A stretch of 64,000 nt of DNA from Pseudonocardia asaccharolytica DSM 44247 = NBRC 16224 (GTDB taxonomy: Bacteria > Actinomycetota > Actinomycetes > Mycobacteriales > Pseudonocardiaceae), in NCBI RefSeq assembly GCF_000423625.1, contig NZ_AUII01000025.1:1-64000 (forward strand), written 5' to 3'. Below, one piece after another: positions 1-9,115 of this stretch (positions are counted from its first letter, which is position 1; each line of letters begins with the position of its first letter). The translations under genes and the position numbers were made by a program. Under the pieces are notes generated by a model. It saw only the letters and a list, made by a program, of their open reading frames with translations. It had not been told where the DNA came from and ran no database searches.

Positions 1-486
1 GGCGTTGCGGGCGGGCGCCCGGGCCAGCCGCGCCTTGAGCCGGGCCCGCCGGCGGGAGCCGCGGCGGGCCCGGGCCAGGGTGCGGCGAAGCTTCACCCAG
101 CCCACCTTGGGCACCCACACCCGCGCCCAGCGGCGGCCCAGCTGCTCCACCCGGCCGGCGGCCGGCCCGACGATGCGGAAGCCCTCACGGCGGCCCTTGC
201 GCCGCCAGGTCGGGCGGCCGTGGGTGTCGTTCTGCCAGTTCCGCACCGCCTGGGCGAAGTCCCGCAGCGCCTGCTGCTGCACGGTCTGCGACCCCTCGCC
301 CAACCAGCCGACCGCGGCGCGCGCCTCGGTGAGCTGCCGGGCCTGCTCGACATACCCCGGTACCCGCTGCCCACGGACCCGATAGCCCAGCTGTTCGACC
401 GCGAGGTTCCACACGAACCGGGCGTGCCCGCAGTGCCCGAGCAGGCCGGCCTCCTGCTCGGGGGTGGGGTACCTCCGGAACCGCAC
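1..486 (-). CDS. TnpB/OrfB-type transposon protein, N-terminal half (runs off the left edge)
   Basis: The reverse-strand frame from a GTG at 486 reads VRFRRYPTPEQEAGLL, then HARFVWNLAVEQ, QTVQQQALRDFAQAVRNW and a basic stretch ending WVPKVGWVKLRRT. This is the N-terminal helix-turn-helix and start of the core of IS200/IS605-family TnpB (OrfB), an RNA-guided nuclease carried by the transposon. The frame stays open to base 1, so the RuvC-like half and zinc ribbon lie outside the window. An ATG at 502 is in another frame, so GTG 486 is the best start. There is no TnpA transposase next to it in the visible part. The NHL gene starts divergently at 582. The family call is firm; the exact start is not. 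Confidence 0.8.
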   Translation of the reverse strand, partial: MRFRRYPTPEQEAGLLGHCGHARFVWNLAVEQLGYRVRGQRVPGYVEQARQLTEARAAVGWLGEGSQTVQQQALRDFAQAVRNWQNDTHGRPTWRRKGRREGFRIVGPAAGRVEQLGRRWARVWVPKVGWVKLRRTLARARRGSRRRARLKARLARAPARNA

Positions 487-538
487 GCCCGCACCGTCCC
501 ATGTCCTACCGACAGTTTCGCGAGGGGAGGCAGCGCCG

Positions 539-568
539 GTCCTCCGCCCCGGCAAGCGGGCGGAGGAC
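539..568. repeat. Perfect 11-bp inverted repeat upstream of tnpB
   Basis: Bases 539-549 and 558-568 are exact reverse complements (GTCCTCCGCCC / GGGCGGAGGAC) around an 8-nt loop. It sits about 50 bp upstream of the tnpB start and 14 bp before the NHL start codon. IS200/IS605 elements carry subterminal hairpins, so this may be the element's left-end hairpin. A simple terminator or structured leader is the alternative. Confidence 0.5.
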
Positions 569-581
569 TGGCGCAACTCAA

Positions 582-1724
582 ATGACGGTCCCCGAGCTCG
601 CCGACCACCCAGCCGACCTGTCCGGCGGCTGGGTGCCCGACGTGTGGATCGGCGCACCGGCTCCGGGCGGTCTCGCGCTGCCCGCCGCCAGCCCGACGAT
701 GGCCTGGTGCTACTCCCCGCGCGGGGTTCACCTCGACGACGACCACCTCGTCATGGCCGATTCCGGTAACCATCGGGTGTTGATCTGGCACGGGGTTCCG
801 GAGCGCGACGAGCAACCCGCCGATGTCGTGCTGGGACAACCGGACGGCACCACCGAGGGCCGGGCCGCGGGCGGGCGGGGCCCGGAGCGCGGGATGAACC
901 TGCCGACCGGGGTGCTGGTGCACGAGGGCCGGTTGATCGTTGCCGACGCCTGGCACCACCGCGTCCTGGTGTGGAACGAGGTGCCGCGCGAGAGCGACCG
1001 GGCACCGGATCTGATCCTCGGCCAACCCGACCCCGCCTCGATCGAGCCCAACCGCGGCACCGAGTGTTCGGCGAACACCTTCTACTGGCCGTTCGGGATC
1101 GACGTCGTCGGCGGCCGGTTCTATGTCGCCGACACCGGCAACCGCCGGGTGCTGGCGTGGGACGGTGGTATCCCGGAGACCGACCGGCCCGCCGATCTCG
1201 TCCTGGGCCAGCCGGATCCCGCCGCTCGCGAGGAGAACCGTGGCGGTGCCGTCGCGCCGAACAGCTTCCGCTGGCCGCACGACATCGCCGGCACCGACGA
1301 ACTCCTGCTGATCGCCGACGCCGGCAACCACCGGGTGCTCGGCTGGCCGCAGCACCCCGACGCCGACCGCGACGCGGACGTCCTGCTCGGCCAGGCCGAT
1401 ATGGGCTCGGCCGTCGAATGGCCCTACGGCCCGCAGCGCGGCGACCGGCTCCGGTTCCCGTATGCCCTCGCGCTGGACTCGGGCCGGCTCGCGATCGGCG
1501 ATACCGCGAACAACCGCATCCTCATCTGGGAGGGCCCGTTCACCGACGGCAGGCCCGCCGACCATGTTCTGGGGCAGCCGACGATGGCGGCGAACGGGGA
1601 GAACCGCTGGAGCGGTGTCGACCGCGACTCGCTGTGCTGGCCGTACGGACTGTCGCTGCACGGTGACCGGCTCGCGGTGGCCGACTCGGGCAACAACCGG
1701 GTCGTGCTGTGGCGGCGGCAGTGA
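582..1724 (+). CDS. NHL-repeat beta-propeller protein
   Basis: The 380-residue protein has at least five repeats built on a D-x-GNHRV motif ([60 protein letters not shown]), each followed by the conserved VLGQ(P/A)D segment. This is a six-bladed NHL-type propeller with no signal peptide or catalytic motif. The open frame extends to an ATG at 501, but that region is TnpB-side sequence, so ATG 582 ([13 protein letters not shown]) is preferred. The end overlaps hypF, making this the first gene of the hyp operon. Related NHL proteins occur in actinobacterial [NiFe]-hydrogenase loci (recalled, not searched). The function is probably a scaffold or interaction role. Confidence 0.8.
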   Translation: MTVPELADHPADLSGGWVPDVWIGAPAPGGLALPAASPTMAWCYSPRGVHLDDDHLVMADSGNHRVLIWHGVPERDEQPADVVLGQPDGTTEGRAAGGRGPERGMNLPTGVLVHEGRLIVADAWHHRVLVWNEVPRESDRAPDLILGQPDPASIEPNRGTECSANTFYWPFGIDVVGGRFYVADTGNRRVLAWDGGIPETDRPADLVLGQPDPAAREENRGGAVAPNSFRWPHDIAGTDELLLIADAGNHRVLGWPQHPDADRDADVLLGQADMGSAVEWPYGPQRGDRLRFPYALALDSGRLAIGDTANNRILIWEGPFTDGRPADHVLGQPTMAANGENRWSGVDRDSLCWPYGLSLHGDRLAVADSGNNRVVLWRRQ

Positions 1725-4069
1725 AACTGGGGCAGGTGCGGACCGTGGCCGCGGCGCAGCGGCGGCGGTTGACGGTGACCGGCGTCGTGCAGGGCGTCGG
1801 GTTCCGGCCGTTCGTCTACCGGCTGGCCACCGAACTGGGGCTGGCCGGCCTGGTCGGTAACGCCGCCGGAGCGGTGTTCATCGAGGTGGAGGGGCCCGAA
1901 CCGGTGCTGGAGGAGTTCGCGCACCGGCTGGTCGACCAAGCGCCGCCGCTGGCCGACGTGGCGTCGGTGCAGGCCGAGCCGATCCCGCCGGTGGGCGACG
2001 ACGGCTTCCGGATCGTGACCAGCCGCGAGAGCGAGGGCGCGCGGACCGCGATCCCCCCGGACGTCGCGGTGTGCGACGACTGCGTGGCCGAGCTGTTCGA
2101 CCCGGCCGACCGGCGCTACCGGCACCCGTTCGTCACGTGCACGAACTGCGGTCCCCGGTTCACGATCATCACCGACCTGCCCTACGACCGCCCGGCCACG
2201 ACGATGGCGGGCTTCCCGATGTGCGAGCGCTGCGCCCGTGAGTACCACGATGTCGGCGACCGGCGCTTCCACGCCCAGCCGGTGTGCTGCCCGGACTGCG
2301 GGCCGTCGCTGCGGTTCGAGTCCGGCGCGCAGCGGGTCGACGGCGCCGACGCCGCGCTCGCCGCGGCCCAGCGGGCGCTGGCGGACGGCCGCATCGTCGC
2401 GATCAAGGGGATCGGCGGGTACCACCTGGCCTGCGCGGTGGACGACGAGTCCGCGGTGCGGGCGCTGCGCGGCCGCAAGGCCCGGGGCGGCAAGCCGTTC
2501 GCGGTGCTCGTCCGCGATCTGCCGGTGGCGCGCAGGTTCGCCGAGGTCGACGCCGCCGAGGCCGCGGTGCTGACCAGCCCGGCGCGTCCGGTGGTCCTGC
2601 TCGACCGCCGCGCCGAGGCCCCGGTCGCCGAGGCGGTCGCGCCGGGCTGCCCGCAGCTCGGGCTGCTGCTGCCCTATTCCCCGGTGCACCACCTGCTGCT
2701 CGCCCCGGTGCCCGGCTCTCCCGCCCCGGTCCCCGACGCGCTGGTGCTGACCAGCGCGAACCTCTCCGATGAGCCGATCTGCTTCACCGACGACGACGCC
2801 CGCGACCGGCTGCCGCGGCTCGCCGACGCGGTGCTGACCCACGACCGGCCGATCTTCGTGCCGTGCGACGACTCGGTGGTCCGGGTGCTCGACGACCACG
2901 AGCTGCCGATCCGTCGCTCGCGCGGCTATGCGCCGCTGCCGGTGGATCTCGGGTTCGCCGCACCGCCGGTGCTCGCGGTCGGCGGCGAGCTGAAGAACAC
3001 GTTCTGCCTCACCGACGGCCGCCGTGCCTATCTGTCGGCGCATATCGGCGATATGGGCAGCCTGGAGACGTTACGGGCCTTCGAACGCTCGGTCGGCCAG
3101 CTCGGCACGCTGCGCCGGGCCGTCCCCGAGTGGCTGGCCGCGGACGCGCATCCCGGCTACCTCACCACCGGCTGGGCACAGCGCCACGCCGAGGACCGTC
3201 CGGTCGAGCTCGTCCAGCACCACCACGCGCATGTCGTTTCCCTGCTGGCCGAGCACGGCAGGCTCGGGGAACCGATCGTCGGGGTCTCCTTCGACGGCAC
3301 CGGCTACGGCAGCGACGGCGCCGTCTGGGGCGGGGAGATCCTGCGGCTCGGCACCGACAGCCATCGATTCGTCCGAGCCGGGCATCTGCGCGCGGTGTCG
3401 TTGCCCGGTGGGGATGCCGCCGTCCGAAACCCCCGGCGGATGGCGCTCTCCCACCTGAGCTCGGCCGGTGTCGACTGGGCGGCTGACCTTCCGCCGGTGG
3501 CCGCCTGCACGCCGGCCGAGCTCAGGGCGTTGCGCTCCCAGCTGGCTTCCGGGATCGGTTGCGTCCCGTGCACGAGCATGGGCCGGCTGTTCGACGCGGT
3601 GTCCTCGCTGCTCGGGGTGCGACATCGCATCGAGTACGAGGGCCAGGCGGCGATCGAGCTGGAGGCACTGGCCACGACGGTCGGCGGCAACCCGGCCGCG
3701 GCCACGCCGCGGCTGCGGCTGCCGGTCCATCCCGACGGGCAGCTCGACCCCTTCCCGCTGCTGGTCGAGCTCGTCGCCGGGTTGCGGACCGGAGTCCCCG
3801 CGGCCCTGCTGGCGGCCGCCTTCCACGAGGCGGTGGCCGACGGCGTGATGTCGGTGGTGGCCCAGGTCGGCGAGCGGAGCGGGATCCGGCTGGCCGGGCT
3901 GACCGGCGGGGTTTTTCAGAATGTGTTGCTGTTGCAGGCATGCCGGAGCCGGTTGCAGGAGGCCGGCTTCGAGGTGCTGACCCACCGGGTCGTGCCGCCG
4001 AATGACGGTGGGCTGGCGCTCGGCCAGGCGGCGGTGGTGGCGCTGCAGGCGCGTGAGGAGGGGGGCTGA
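1709..4069 (+). CDS. hypF: HypF carbamoyltransferase, [NiFe]-hydrogenase maturation
   Basis: HypF turns carbamoyl phosphate into a carbamoyl group passed to HypE, which makes the cyanide ligands of the [NiFe] active site. The protein is 786 aa, against about 750 usual. An acylphosphatase-like domain comes first ([13 protein letters not shown]). A zinc-finger region follows, with CxxC pairs starting near residue 122 (CDDC, CTNC, CERC, CCPDC). A YrdC-like domain ([10 protein letters not shown]) and a C-terminal carbamoyltransferase domain with the metal-binding HHHAH motif near residue 504 complete it. The start is GTG at 1709 or 1721; both overlap or abut the NHL gene stop, implying translational coupling. 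hypC follows after 2 bp. All expected domains are intact. Confidence 0.95.
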   Translation: MAAAVKLGQVRTVAAAQRRRLTVTGVVQGVGFRPFVYRLATELGLAGLVGNAAGAVFIEVEGPEPVLEEFAHRLVDQAPPLADVASVQAEPIPPVGDDGFRIVTSRESEGARTAIPPDVAVCDDCVAELFDPADRRYRHPFVTCTNCGPRFTIITDLPYDRPATTMAGFPMCERCAREYHDVGDRRFHAQPVCCPDCGPSLRFESGAQRVDGADAALAAAQRALADGRIVAIKGIGGYHLACAVDDESAVRALRGRKARGGKPFAVLVRDLPVARRFAEVDAAEAAVLTSPARPVVLLDRRAEAPVAEAVAPGCPQLGLLLPYSPVHHLLLAPVPGSPAPVPDALVLTSANLSDEPICFTDDDARDRLPRLADAVLTHDRPIFVPCDDSVVRVLDDHELPIRRSRGYAPLPVDLGFAAPPVLAVGGELKNTFCLTDGRRAYLSAHIGDMGSLETLRAFERSVGQLGTLRRAVPEWLAADAHPGYLTTGWAQRHAEDRPVELVQHHHAHVVSLLAEHGRLGEPIVGVSFDGTGYGSDGAVWGGEILRLGTDSHRFVRAGHLRAVSLPGGDAAVRNPRRMALSHLSSAGVDWAADLPPVAACTPAELRALRSQLASGIGCVPCTSMGRLFDAVSSLLGVRHRIEYEGQAAIELEALATTVGGNPAAATPRLRLPVHPDGQLDPFPLLVELVAGLRTGVPAALLAAAFHEAVADGVMSVVAQVGERSGIRLAGLTGGVFQNVLLLQACRSRLQEAGFEVLTHRVVPPNDGGLALGQAAVVALQAREEGG

Positions 4070-4071
4070 CC

Positions 4072-4338
4072 ATGTGTCTCGGAATCCCGGGCAGGATCGC
4101 CGAGGTGTGGGACGACGAGCGCGGGGCCCGGATGGCCCGCGTCGAATTCCCGGAGGAGACGATGACGGTCTGTCTCGCCTACCTACCCGACCTTCGGGTC
4201 GGGGACTACACGATCGTGCACGCCGGGTTCGCGCTGACCCGGATCGAGGAGGAGTCCGCGCTGGTCACCCTCGCCACGATGCGTGAGTACGGCGTGTTCG
4301 GCGACCCGGCGCGCGCGATGCCGGGAGGGCTGTCATGA
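4072..4338 (+). CDS. hypC: HypC/HupF-family hydrogenase maturation chaperone (first copy)
   Basis: The 88-residue protein opens with MCLGIPG, so the essential Cys2 that binds the Fe(CN)2CO precursor with HypD is present. The small OB-type domain follows (GDYTIVHAGFALTRIEEESA). Its tail overlaps the next gene by ATGA at 4335-4338. This is one of two canonical HypC proteins in the operon, and a third HypC-like domain is fused to the next gene. Different HypC copies could serve different steps or partners; that is inference. Confidence 0.92.
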   Translation: MCLGIPGRIAEVWDDERGARMARVEFPEETMTVCLAYLPDLRVGDYTIVHAGFALTRIEEESALVTLATMREYGVFGDPARAMPGGLS

Positions 4339-5078
4339 GTGGGCCCACCCGCGAGGCCACGAGCGCGGCGGCGCTCATCGACGACGGGCTGGCGGCCGAT
4401 CTCGCGGCCGCCTCGCTGATGCTGGCCCGCCGGTTCGCGGCGGGGGCGACGCTGTGGTGTCTGGCCCCGTCCTGGGAGCCGCACGCCAACCACGTCGCGG
4501 TGGAGTTCGTGCACCCGGTCGTCGTCGGCAAGAAGGCGCTGCCCGCGGTGGCGCTGACCGGACCGGATCTGGTGTCGACCGTGCGGGTGTCGGTCCGGCC
4601 CGGTGACGTGGTCGTGGCCGTCGCGTCGGCCGCCGATCCCGCGGTGCGCTCGGTGATGCGCCGGTCCCCGGCCTGGGGTGTGTCGACGCTGTGGATCGGC
4701 AGCGGTCCCCGGCCGCCCGCCGGTTCGGCCGATCACGTGCTCTGGCTCGACGATCCGGATCCGCGGCTGCCCGCAACAGGTGGATTCGTGCTGCTCTACC
4801 ACCTGCTGTGGGAGCTCACGCACGTCTGCTTCGAGCACCCGGGTCTGCTGAGCGAGCCCGTACCGGAGTGCACCGACGAGGTCTGCGTGACCTGCAGCGA
4901 CGAGGGCAGGCTCGCCGAGGTGATCGAACCCGCGATCGGCGGCCGGAGCCTGGTGCGCACCGCCGAGGGCGAGGAGACGGTCGACACGATGCTGGTCGAC
5001 CCGGTCGAGGCCGCCGACCTGCTGCTGGTGCACGCGGGGATGGCGATCAGCAAGGTGGACGAGGAGCTGGACCGATGA
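4335..5078 (+). CDS. SIS-like domain fused to a C-terminal HypC/HupF-like domain
   Basis: The 247-residue protein is a two-part fusion. Residues about 10-160 look like a sugar-isomerase (SIS, GmhA/DiaA-like) fold, with HVAVEFVHPVVVGKK and the DVVVAVASAADPAV turn. Residues about 175-247 (CTDEVCVTCSDEGRLAEV ... VDPVEAADLLLVHAGMAI) align with HypC/HupF proteins, but the HypC-type cysteines sit internally in CVTCSDEGR rather than at the N-terminus. It overlaps hypC by ATGA and the next SIS gene by ATGA (5075-5078), so it is embedded in the maturation operon. The biochemical role is unknown. A free N-terminal Cys2 is not available here, so a HypC-like chaperone mechanism would need to differ. Confidence 0.75.
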   Translation: MSGPTREATSAAALIDDGLAADLAAASLMLARRFAAGATLWCLAPSWEPHANHVAVEFVHPVVVGKKALPAVALTGPDLVSTVRVSVRPGDVVVAVASAADPAVRSVMRRSPAWGVSTLWIGSGPRPPAGSADHVLWLDDPDPRLPATGGFVLLYHLLWELTHVCFEHPGLLSEPVPECTDEVCVTCSDEGRLAEVIEPAIGGRSLVRTAEGEETVDTMLVDPVEAADLLLVHAGMAISKVDEELDR

Positions 5079-5749
5079 CCGGGCCCGAGACATCTGAGGC
5101 GACGGGATTCCTCTACCCGTTCCTGGAGGCCGCGGAGCGAGACCACGACTCGCTGCTCACCGACCTGGCGGCGTCCGCGCGGGCCAAGGCCGCGGAAAGC
5201 GCCGCGCTGCAGCGCAGCACGCTCGCGGCGAGCGCGGAACTGGTCGAGACGACCGCCGCGGAGATGGCGCGCCGGTTCGCGCGCGGCGGCCGGATGTTCG
5301 CCTTCGGCAACGGCGGCAGCTCCACCGACGCGGCCACCCTCGCCGGCCTGTTCGCCCGCCCGCCCGCCGGCAGGCCGCTTCCGGCCTGGTCGCTGACCGC
5401 CGACCAGGCGGTGATCACCGCGCTGGGCAACGACGTCGGCTTCGATCTGGTGTTCGCTCGCCAGTTGATCGCGCGCGGCAGAGACACCGATATCGCGGTG
5501 GCGATGTCGACGAGCGGCAGCTCGAAGGACCTCACGGTGGCATTCGCCGAGGCCAAGCGGCGGGGAATGCTCACAGTCGGCTTCGCAGGCTACGACGGTG
5601 GGCAGTTCGCCGCGGACGGCGCCGTCGACGCATGTTTCGTGGTGCGCTCACAGAGCGTGCACCGCATTCAGGAGTCGCAGGCCCTCCTGGGATACCGACT
5701 ATGGGCCGCGGTCCATGAGCACCTTGCTGAACTGGGGGAACGTCAATGA
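5075..5749 (+). CDS. SIS-domain protein (GmhA/DiaA-like) in the hyp operon
   Basis: The 224-residue protein has the SIS phosphosugar-binding signature: GRMFAFGNGGSSTDAATLAG, then ALGNDVGFDLVFARQL, and DIAVAMSTSGSSKDLTVAF, close to phosphoheptose isomerases and DiaA. The open frame extends upstream, but ATG 5075 overlaps the previous stop and fits the operon's ATGA pattern. It also overlaps hypE by ATGA at 5746. Sitting between a SIS-HypC fusion and HypE, it probably pairs with the fusion's SIS half. A lipopolysaccharide heptose role is unlikely in a Gram-positive actinomycete. The substrate is unknown. Confidence 0.8.
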   Translation: MTGPETSEATGFLYPFLEAAERDHDSLLTDLAASARAKAAESAALQRSTLAASAELVETTAAEMARRFARGGRMFAFGNGGSSTDAATLAGLFARPPAGRPLPAWSLTADQAVITALGNDVGFDLVFARQLIARGRDTDIAVAMSTSGSSKDLTVAFAEAKRRGMLTVGFAGYDGGQFAADGAVDACFVVRSQSVHRIQESQALLGYRLWAAVHEHLAELGERQ

Positions 5750-6846
5750 CGTCCGTGCACCACTCCGGCCCGACCTTCGCCGAGAACGAGGTCATCGAAC
5801 GGATCGAGGCGTTCCGCAGACGGCGCCCGCGGCTGCGGGACGAGATCGTCACGCTGGCCCATGGGGCCGGCGGAAAGGCGTCGGCGGCATTGGTCGACGC
5901 GGTCTTCGTCGAGGCATTCCGCAACGAGCAGCTGGAGGCCCTCGGCGACGGCGCGGTGCTCACGCTGCCCAGCGGTGACCGGCTGGCCTTCAGCACCGAC
6001 TCCTTCGTGGTCCAACCGCTGCGCTTCCCCGGAGGCTCGATCGGTCACCTCGCGGTGCACGGCACCGTGAACGACCTGGCGATGGCGGGAGCCCGGCCGT
6101 CCTGGATCTCGGCCGCGTTCGTGCTGGAGGAGGGTTTCCCCGTCGCGGAGTTGCGGAGCATCGTCGCCGATATGGCGCAGGCCGCCGAGACGGCCGGGGT
6201 ACAGATCGTCACCGGCGACACCAAGGTGGTCGCCAAGGGCGCTGCGGACGGCCTGTTCATCACCACGGCGGGCGTCGGGGTGATCCCGGGCGAGCGGCAG
6301 CTGTCGGCGGCCGCGGTGCGTCCGGGTGACCGGGTGGTGATGTCGGGATCGATGGGTGACCACGGGATGGCCGTGATGCTGGCCCGCGGGGATCTCGCGA
6401 TCGAGGCCGATATCGCCTCCGACACGGCCGCGGTGAGCGATCTGGTGGAGACCCTGCTCGCGGCGGCACCGTCGACGCGCTGGCTGCGTGACCCGACCCG
6501 GGGCGGGGTCGGGACGGTCTGCAACGAGTTGGCCCAGACCACCGGGCTCGGCGTGGTGCTCGACGAGCAGCGGCTCCCGATCCGGCCCACGGTGAACGGA
6601 GCCTGCGAACTCCTCGGCATCGACCCGCTCTACGTCGCCAACGAGGGCAAGTTCCTCGCGGTGGTGGCGCCGGAGGAGACCGAGGCCGCGTTGTTGGCGA
6701 TGCGCACGCATCCGCTGGGCGGCGAGGCGGCGGTGATCGGCGAGATCACCGAGGAACCGGCCGCCACGGTCGCGTTGCGCACCGGCTTCGGCGGAACCCG
6801 AATCGTGGACATGCTGGTCGGCGACCCTCTGCCGCGAATCTGCTGA
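5746..6846 (+). CDS. hypE: HypE, hydrogenase cyanide-ligand synthase
   Basis: HypE is thiocarbamoylated on its C-terminal cysteine by HypF and dehydrates it to a thiocyanate, the source of the CN ligands. The 366-aa protein shows the AIR-synthase-like fold (IVTLAHGAGGKASAALVD, FSTDSFVVQPLRFPGGSIG, GDTKVVAKG, RDPTRGGVG) and ends PRIC, so the essential terminal Cys is present. The N-terminus has about 35 extra residues before the usual HGAGG start. The frame begins at ATG 5746, overlapping the SIS gene stop. The next hypC starts 14 bp downstream. Confidence 0.95.
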   Translation: MTSVHHSGPTFAENEVIERIEAFRRRRPRLRDEIVTLAHGAGGKASAALVDAVFVEAFRNEQLEALGDGAVLTLPSGDRLAFSTDSFVVQPLRFPGGSIGHLAVHGTVNDLAMAGARPSWISAAFVLEEGFPVAELRSIVADMAQAAETAGVQIVTGDTKVVAKGAADGLFITTAGVGVIPGERQLSAAAVRPGDRVVMSGSMGDHGMAVMLARGDLAIEADIASDTAAVSDLVETLLAAAPSTRWLRDPTRGGVGTVCNELAQTTGLGVVLDEQRLPIRPTVNGACELLGIDPLYVANEGKFLAVVAPEETEAALLAMRTHPLGGEAAVIGEITEEPAATVALRTGFGGTRIVDMLVGDPLPRIC

Positions 6847-6860
6847 ATAAGGAGAAATCT

Positions 6861-7133
6861 ATGTGCCTGGGGATTCCGGGGCAGATCGTCGACATCGTCG
6901 ATGCCGATAACCACCTGGCGACGGTCGACGTCAGCGGTGTGCAGCGCACGATCAGCGTGCGACTGCTGGAAAAGGATCCGCCACAGCCGATGGACTGGGT
7001 GCTGGTGCACGTCGGCTTCGCGATGGCGAAGATCGACGAGACGGAGGCGCTGCTGACCCTGGCCGCGGTGGAGAGGCTAGGGGAGGCCTATCGCGAGGAG
7101 ATCGAGGCATTCGACTCCTCCTCGATCGTCTGA
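6861..7133 (+). CDS. hypC: HypC hydrogenase maturation chaperone (second copy)
   Basis: This 90-residue protein begins MCLGIPGQIVDIVDAD and carries the HypC core VLVHVGFAMAKIDETEA. It is a complete HypC with Cys2, preceded by the ribosome site AAGGAGA at 6849-6855. It lies directly between hypE and hypD, the usual place for a HypC that forms the HypCD complex. It differs clearly from the first copy at 4072, so the two are not a recent duplication. Confidence 0.93.
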   Translation: MCLGIPGQIVDIVDADNHLATVDVSGVQRTISVRLLEKDPPQPMDWVLVHVGFAMAKIDETEALLTLAAVERLGEAYREEIEAFDSSSIV

Positions 7134-7181
7134 CGCGAGACCGGCCCGAGCCGACCCCACCCACCACGAAAGGAATTCCCT

Positions 7182-8315
7182 GTGCGTTTCGTCGATGAGT
7201 TCCGCGACCCCGCGGCCGCGCGTTCGCTGATCGCCGCGATCGAGGATATGGCCGGCTCCGAGCATCACAAGTTCATGGAGGTGTGCGGCGGCCACACACA
7301 CACCATCTACCGGCACGGGCTGGAGCATGTGCTCCCGGAGTCGGTGGAACTGGTGCACGGCCCGGGCTGTCCGGTGTGCGTCATTCCCATGGGACGCATC
7401 GACGACGCGATCTGGCTGGCGGAACAACCGGACGTGATTTTCACGTCGTTCGGCGACATGATGCGGGTGCCGGGCAGCAAGGGCAGCCTGCTCGATGCGA
7501 AGGCGCGCGGCGCGGACGTGCGTTTCGTCTACTCGCCGCTGGACTCGCTGCGGCTCGCGGTGGACAACCCGGACAAGAAGGTCGTGTTCTTCGCCGTCGG
7601 GTTCGAGACCACCGCGCCGTCCACCGCGGTCACCCTGGTCCGGGCCCGCGAACTGGGCGTCACCAACTTCAGCGTGTTCTGCAACCACGTGACGATCGTT
7701 CCGCCGATCAAGGCGATCCTGGACTCGCCGGACCTGCGGCTGTCCGGGTTCCTCGGCCCCGGGCACGTCTCCACCGTGGTCGGCATCCGGCCGTACCGCT
7801 TCGTTCCGGAGACCTTCGGCAAACCCCTGGTGGTGGCTGGATTCGAGCCGCTGGACGTCCTGGCCGCCGTCGCCATGCTGCTGCGCCAGATCCGGGAAGG
7901 CCGCTGCGAGGTGGAGAACCAGTACTCCAGGGTGGTCCGCCCGGAGGGCAATCCGGCGGCGCTCGCCCTGCTGGGCCAGGTCTTCGAGCTGCGACCGCAT
8001 TTCGAATGGCGGGGCCTCGGGTTCATCTCGCAGAGCGCGTTGCGGATGCGCGCGGAGTTCGCCGGCTTCGACGCCGAGCAGATCTACGAGATGCCCGGGG
8101 TGCGGGTCGCCGATCCTAAGGCGTGCCAGTGCGGTGAGGTGCTCAAGGGCGTGCTCAAGCCGTGGGAGTGCAAGGTGTTCGGCACCGCGTGCACCCCGGA
8201 GACGCCGATCGGGACGTGCATGGTGTCCGCCGAGGGGGCCTGCGCGGCGTACTACAACTTCGGCCGGATGCACCGCGAGGCCGCCCAGCTGGTCGGGCAG
8301 TCGGGTCTCCGGTGA
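7182..8315 (+). CDS. hypD: HypD, Fe(CN)2CO assembly iron-sulfur protein
   Basis: HypD with HypC is the scaffold on which Fe(CN)2CO is built. The 377-aa protein carries the diagnostic cysteine motifs: FMEVCGGHTHTIYRHG, GPGCPVC, GHVSTV, and a C-terminal [4Fe-4S] set (CQCGEVL, WECKVFGTACTPETPIGTCMVSAEGACAAYY). The start is GTG 7182 after GAAAGGAA. The stop overlaps the next GTG (GTGA at 8312-8315). It is complete, with no missing cysteines seen. Confidence 0.96.
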   Translation: MRFVDEFRDPAAARSLIAAIEDMAGSEHHKFMEVCGGHTHTIYRHGLEHVLPESVELVHGPGCPVCVIPMGRIDDAIWLAEQPDVIFTSFGDMMRVPGSKGSLLDAKARGADVRFVYSPLDSLRLAVDNPDKKVVFFAVGFETTAPSTAVTLVRARELGVTNFSVFCNHVTIVPPIKAILDSPDLRLSGFLGPGHVSTVVGIRPYRFVPETFGKPLVVAGFEPLDVLAAVAMLLRQIREGRCEVENQYSRVVRPEGNPAALALLGQVFELRPHFEWRGLGFISQSALRMRAEFAGFDAEQIYEMPGVRVADPKACQCGEVLKGVLKPWECKVFGTACTPETPIGTCMVSAEGACAAYYNFGRMHREAAQLVGQSGLR

Positions 8316-9115
8316 GCCCACTGGGTGCCCCCTTGGTCGAGGACACCCGCGGAGCCTGGCTGTTCGCGCGCTACGCGTACGCACCCAACAAGCTGGGCTA
8401 CTGCGGTCCACCGGACTCGGGCACGCTGGCGGACGCCGGCAGCGTGCCTTCCGCAACTGCCGACGTACGGGCGGTGGCCCGGCGGTTCTCGGGCGCCTGG
8501 CCGTATCTGGAGGTGCTGGCGAAGCTGACCGGGCTCGAGGATCCGCTGGACAGCCGGCTCGTCGAGTCCTACTGGCTCGGCGGCGGTGTGGGCGCGCAGA
8601 TCAGTCCGCGCGCCTTCGGCGAGGAGCTGCTGGCCCGCATCGCGCCGCAGGCCGGTCACTACTGGGCCCACCTGACCCCGGAGCTGCTCGACGAGGCCGC
8701 GGGGGATCACTGTTTCCACGTGTTCGGCGTCTACCCGTGGTCCCGGCTGTTGACCACGGTCGCCCACGAGCACCCGCTGCACGTTCTGGACAGCTGCCGG
8801 ATCCGCTGGGGAACCGTGCTGTCGCGCCATGACGGAGAGATCATCGTCCGGTCTCGGCGGCTGACCTGGAACGGCAGCGAACTCGCCCTCGCCGAGTCCA
8901 CCGAAGAACGCGTCGCGGTCGCGGTGGACGGGCTGAGCTTTCTCCCGGACGTCGCCCCGGGGGACCAGGTCGCCCTGCATTGGCAGTGGCTCTGCGATCG
9001 GTTGAGCGACGATCAGGTCACCGGGCTGGAGGCGAGCACGCTGCGCCAGATCGAGGTGACCAACCGCAGGCTGGCCAGGGAACGCGAGGCGGCAACGCCG
9101 GGGAGCACGGGATGA
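8312..9115 (+). CDS. DUF6390-like hydrogenase-cluster protein
   Basis: The 267-residue protein starts at GTG 8312, overlapping the hypD stop. Its N-terminus (RGAWLFARYAYAPNKLGYCGPPDSGTL) matches what I recall of DUF6390, a family of unknown function linked to actinobacterial hydrogenase loci. Other visible blocks are RRFSGAWPYLEVLAKLTG and a long central segment with YWLGGGVGAQISPRAFGEELL. It has no membrane segment, signal peptide or metal-binding cysteine cluster. Coupling to hypD on one side and the next gene on the other argues for a role in hydrogenase maturation or function. The family name is moderately certain; the function is not known. Confidence 0.65.
   Translation: MSPLGAPLVEDTRGAWLFARYAYAPNKLGYCGPPDSGTLADAGSVPSATADVRAVARRFSGAWPYLEVLAKLTGLEDPLDSRLVESYWLGGGVGAQISPRAFGEELLARIAPQAGHYWAHLTPELLDEAAGDHCFHVFGVYPWSRLLTTVAHEHPLHVLDSCRIRWGTVLSRHDGEIIVRSRRLTWNGSELALAESTEERVAVAVDGLSFLPDVAPGDQVALHWQWLCDRLSDDQVTGLEASTLRQIEVTNRRLAREREAATPGSTG

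Noticed and set aside
93..1661. A 522-codon reverse-strand frame across the NHL gene and TnpB start
   Set aside because: It is an antisense shadow of the NHL repeats; its repeated sequence mirrors the propeller blades and it has no recognisable family.
5075..5749. Phosphoheptose isomerase for lipopolysaccharide synthesis
   Set aside because: The fold fits, but the operon context is hydrogenase maturation and the organism is an actinomycete without LPS.
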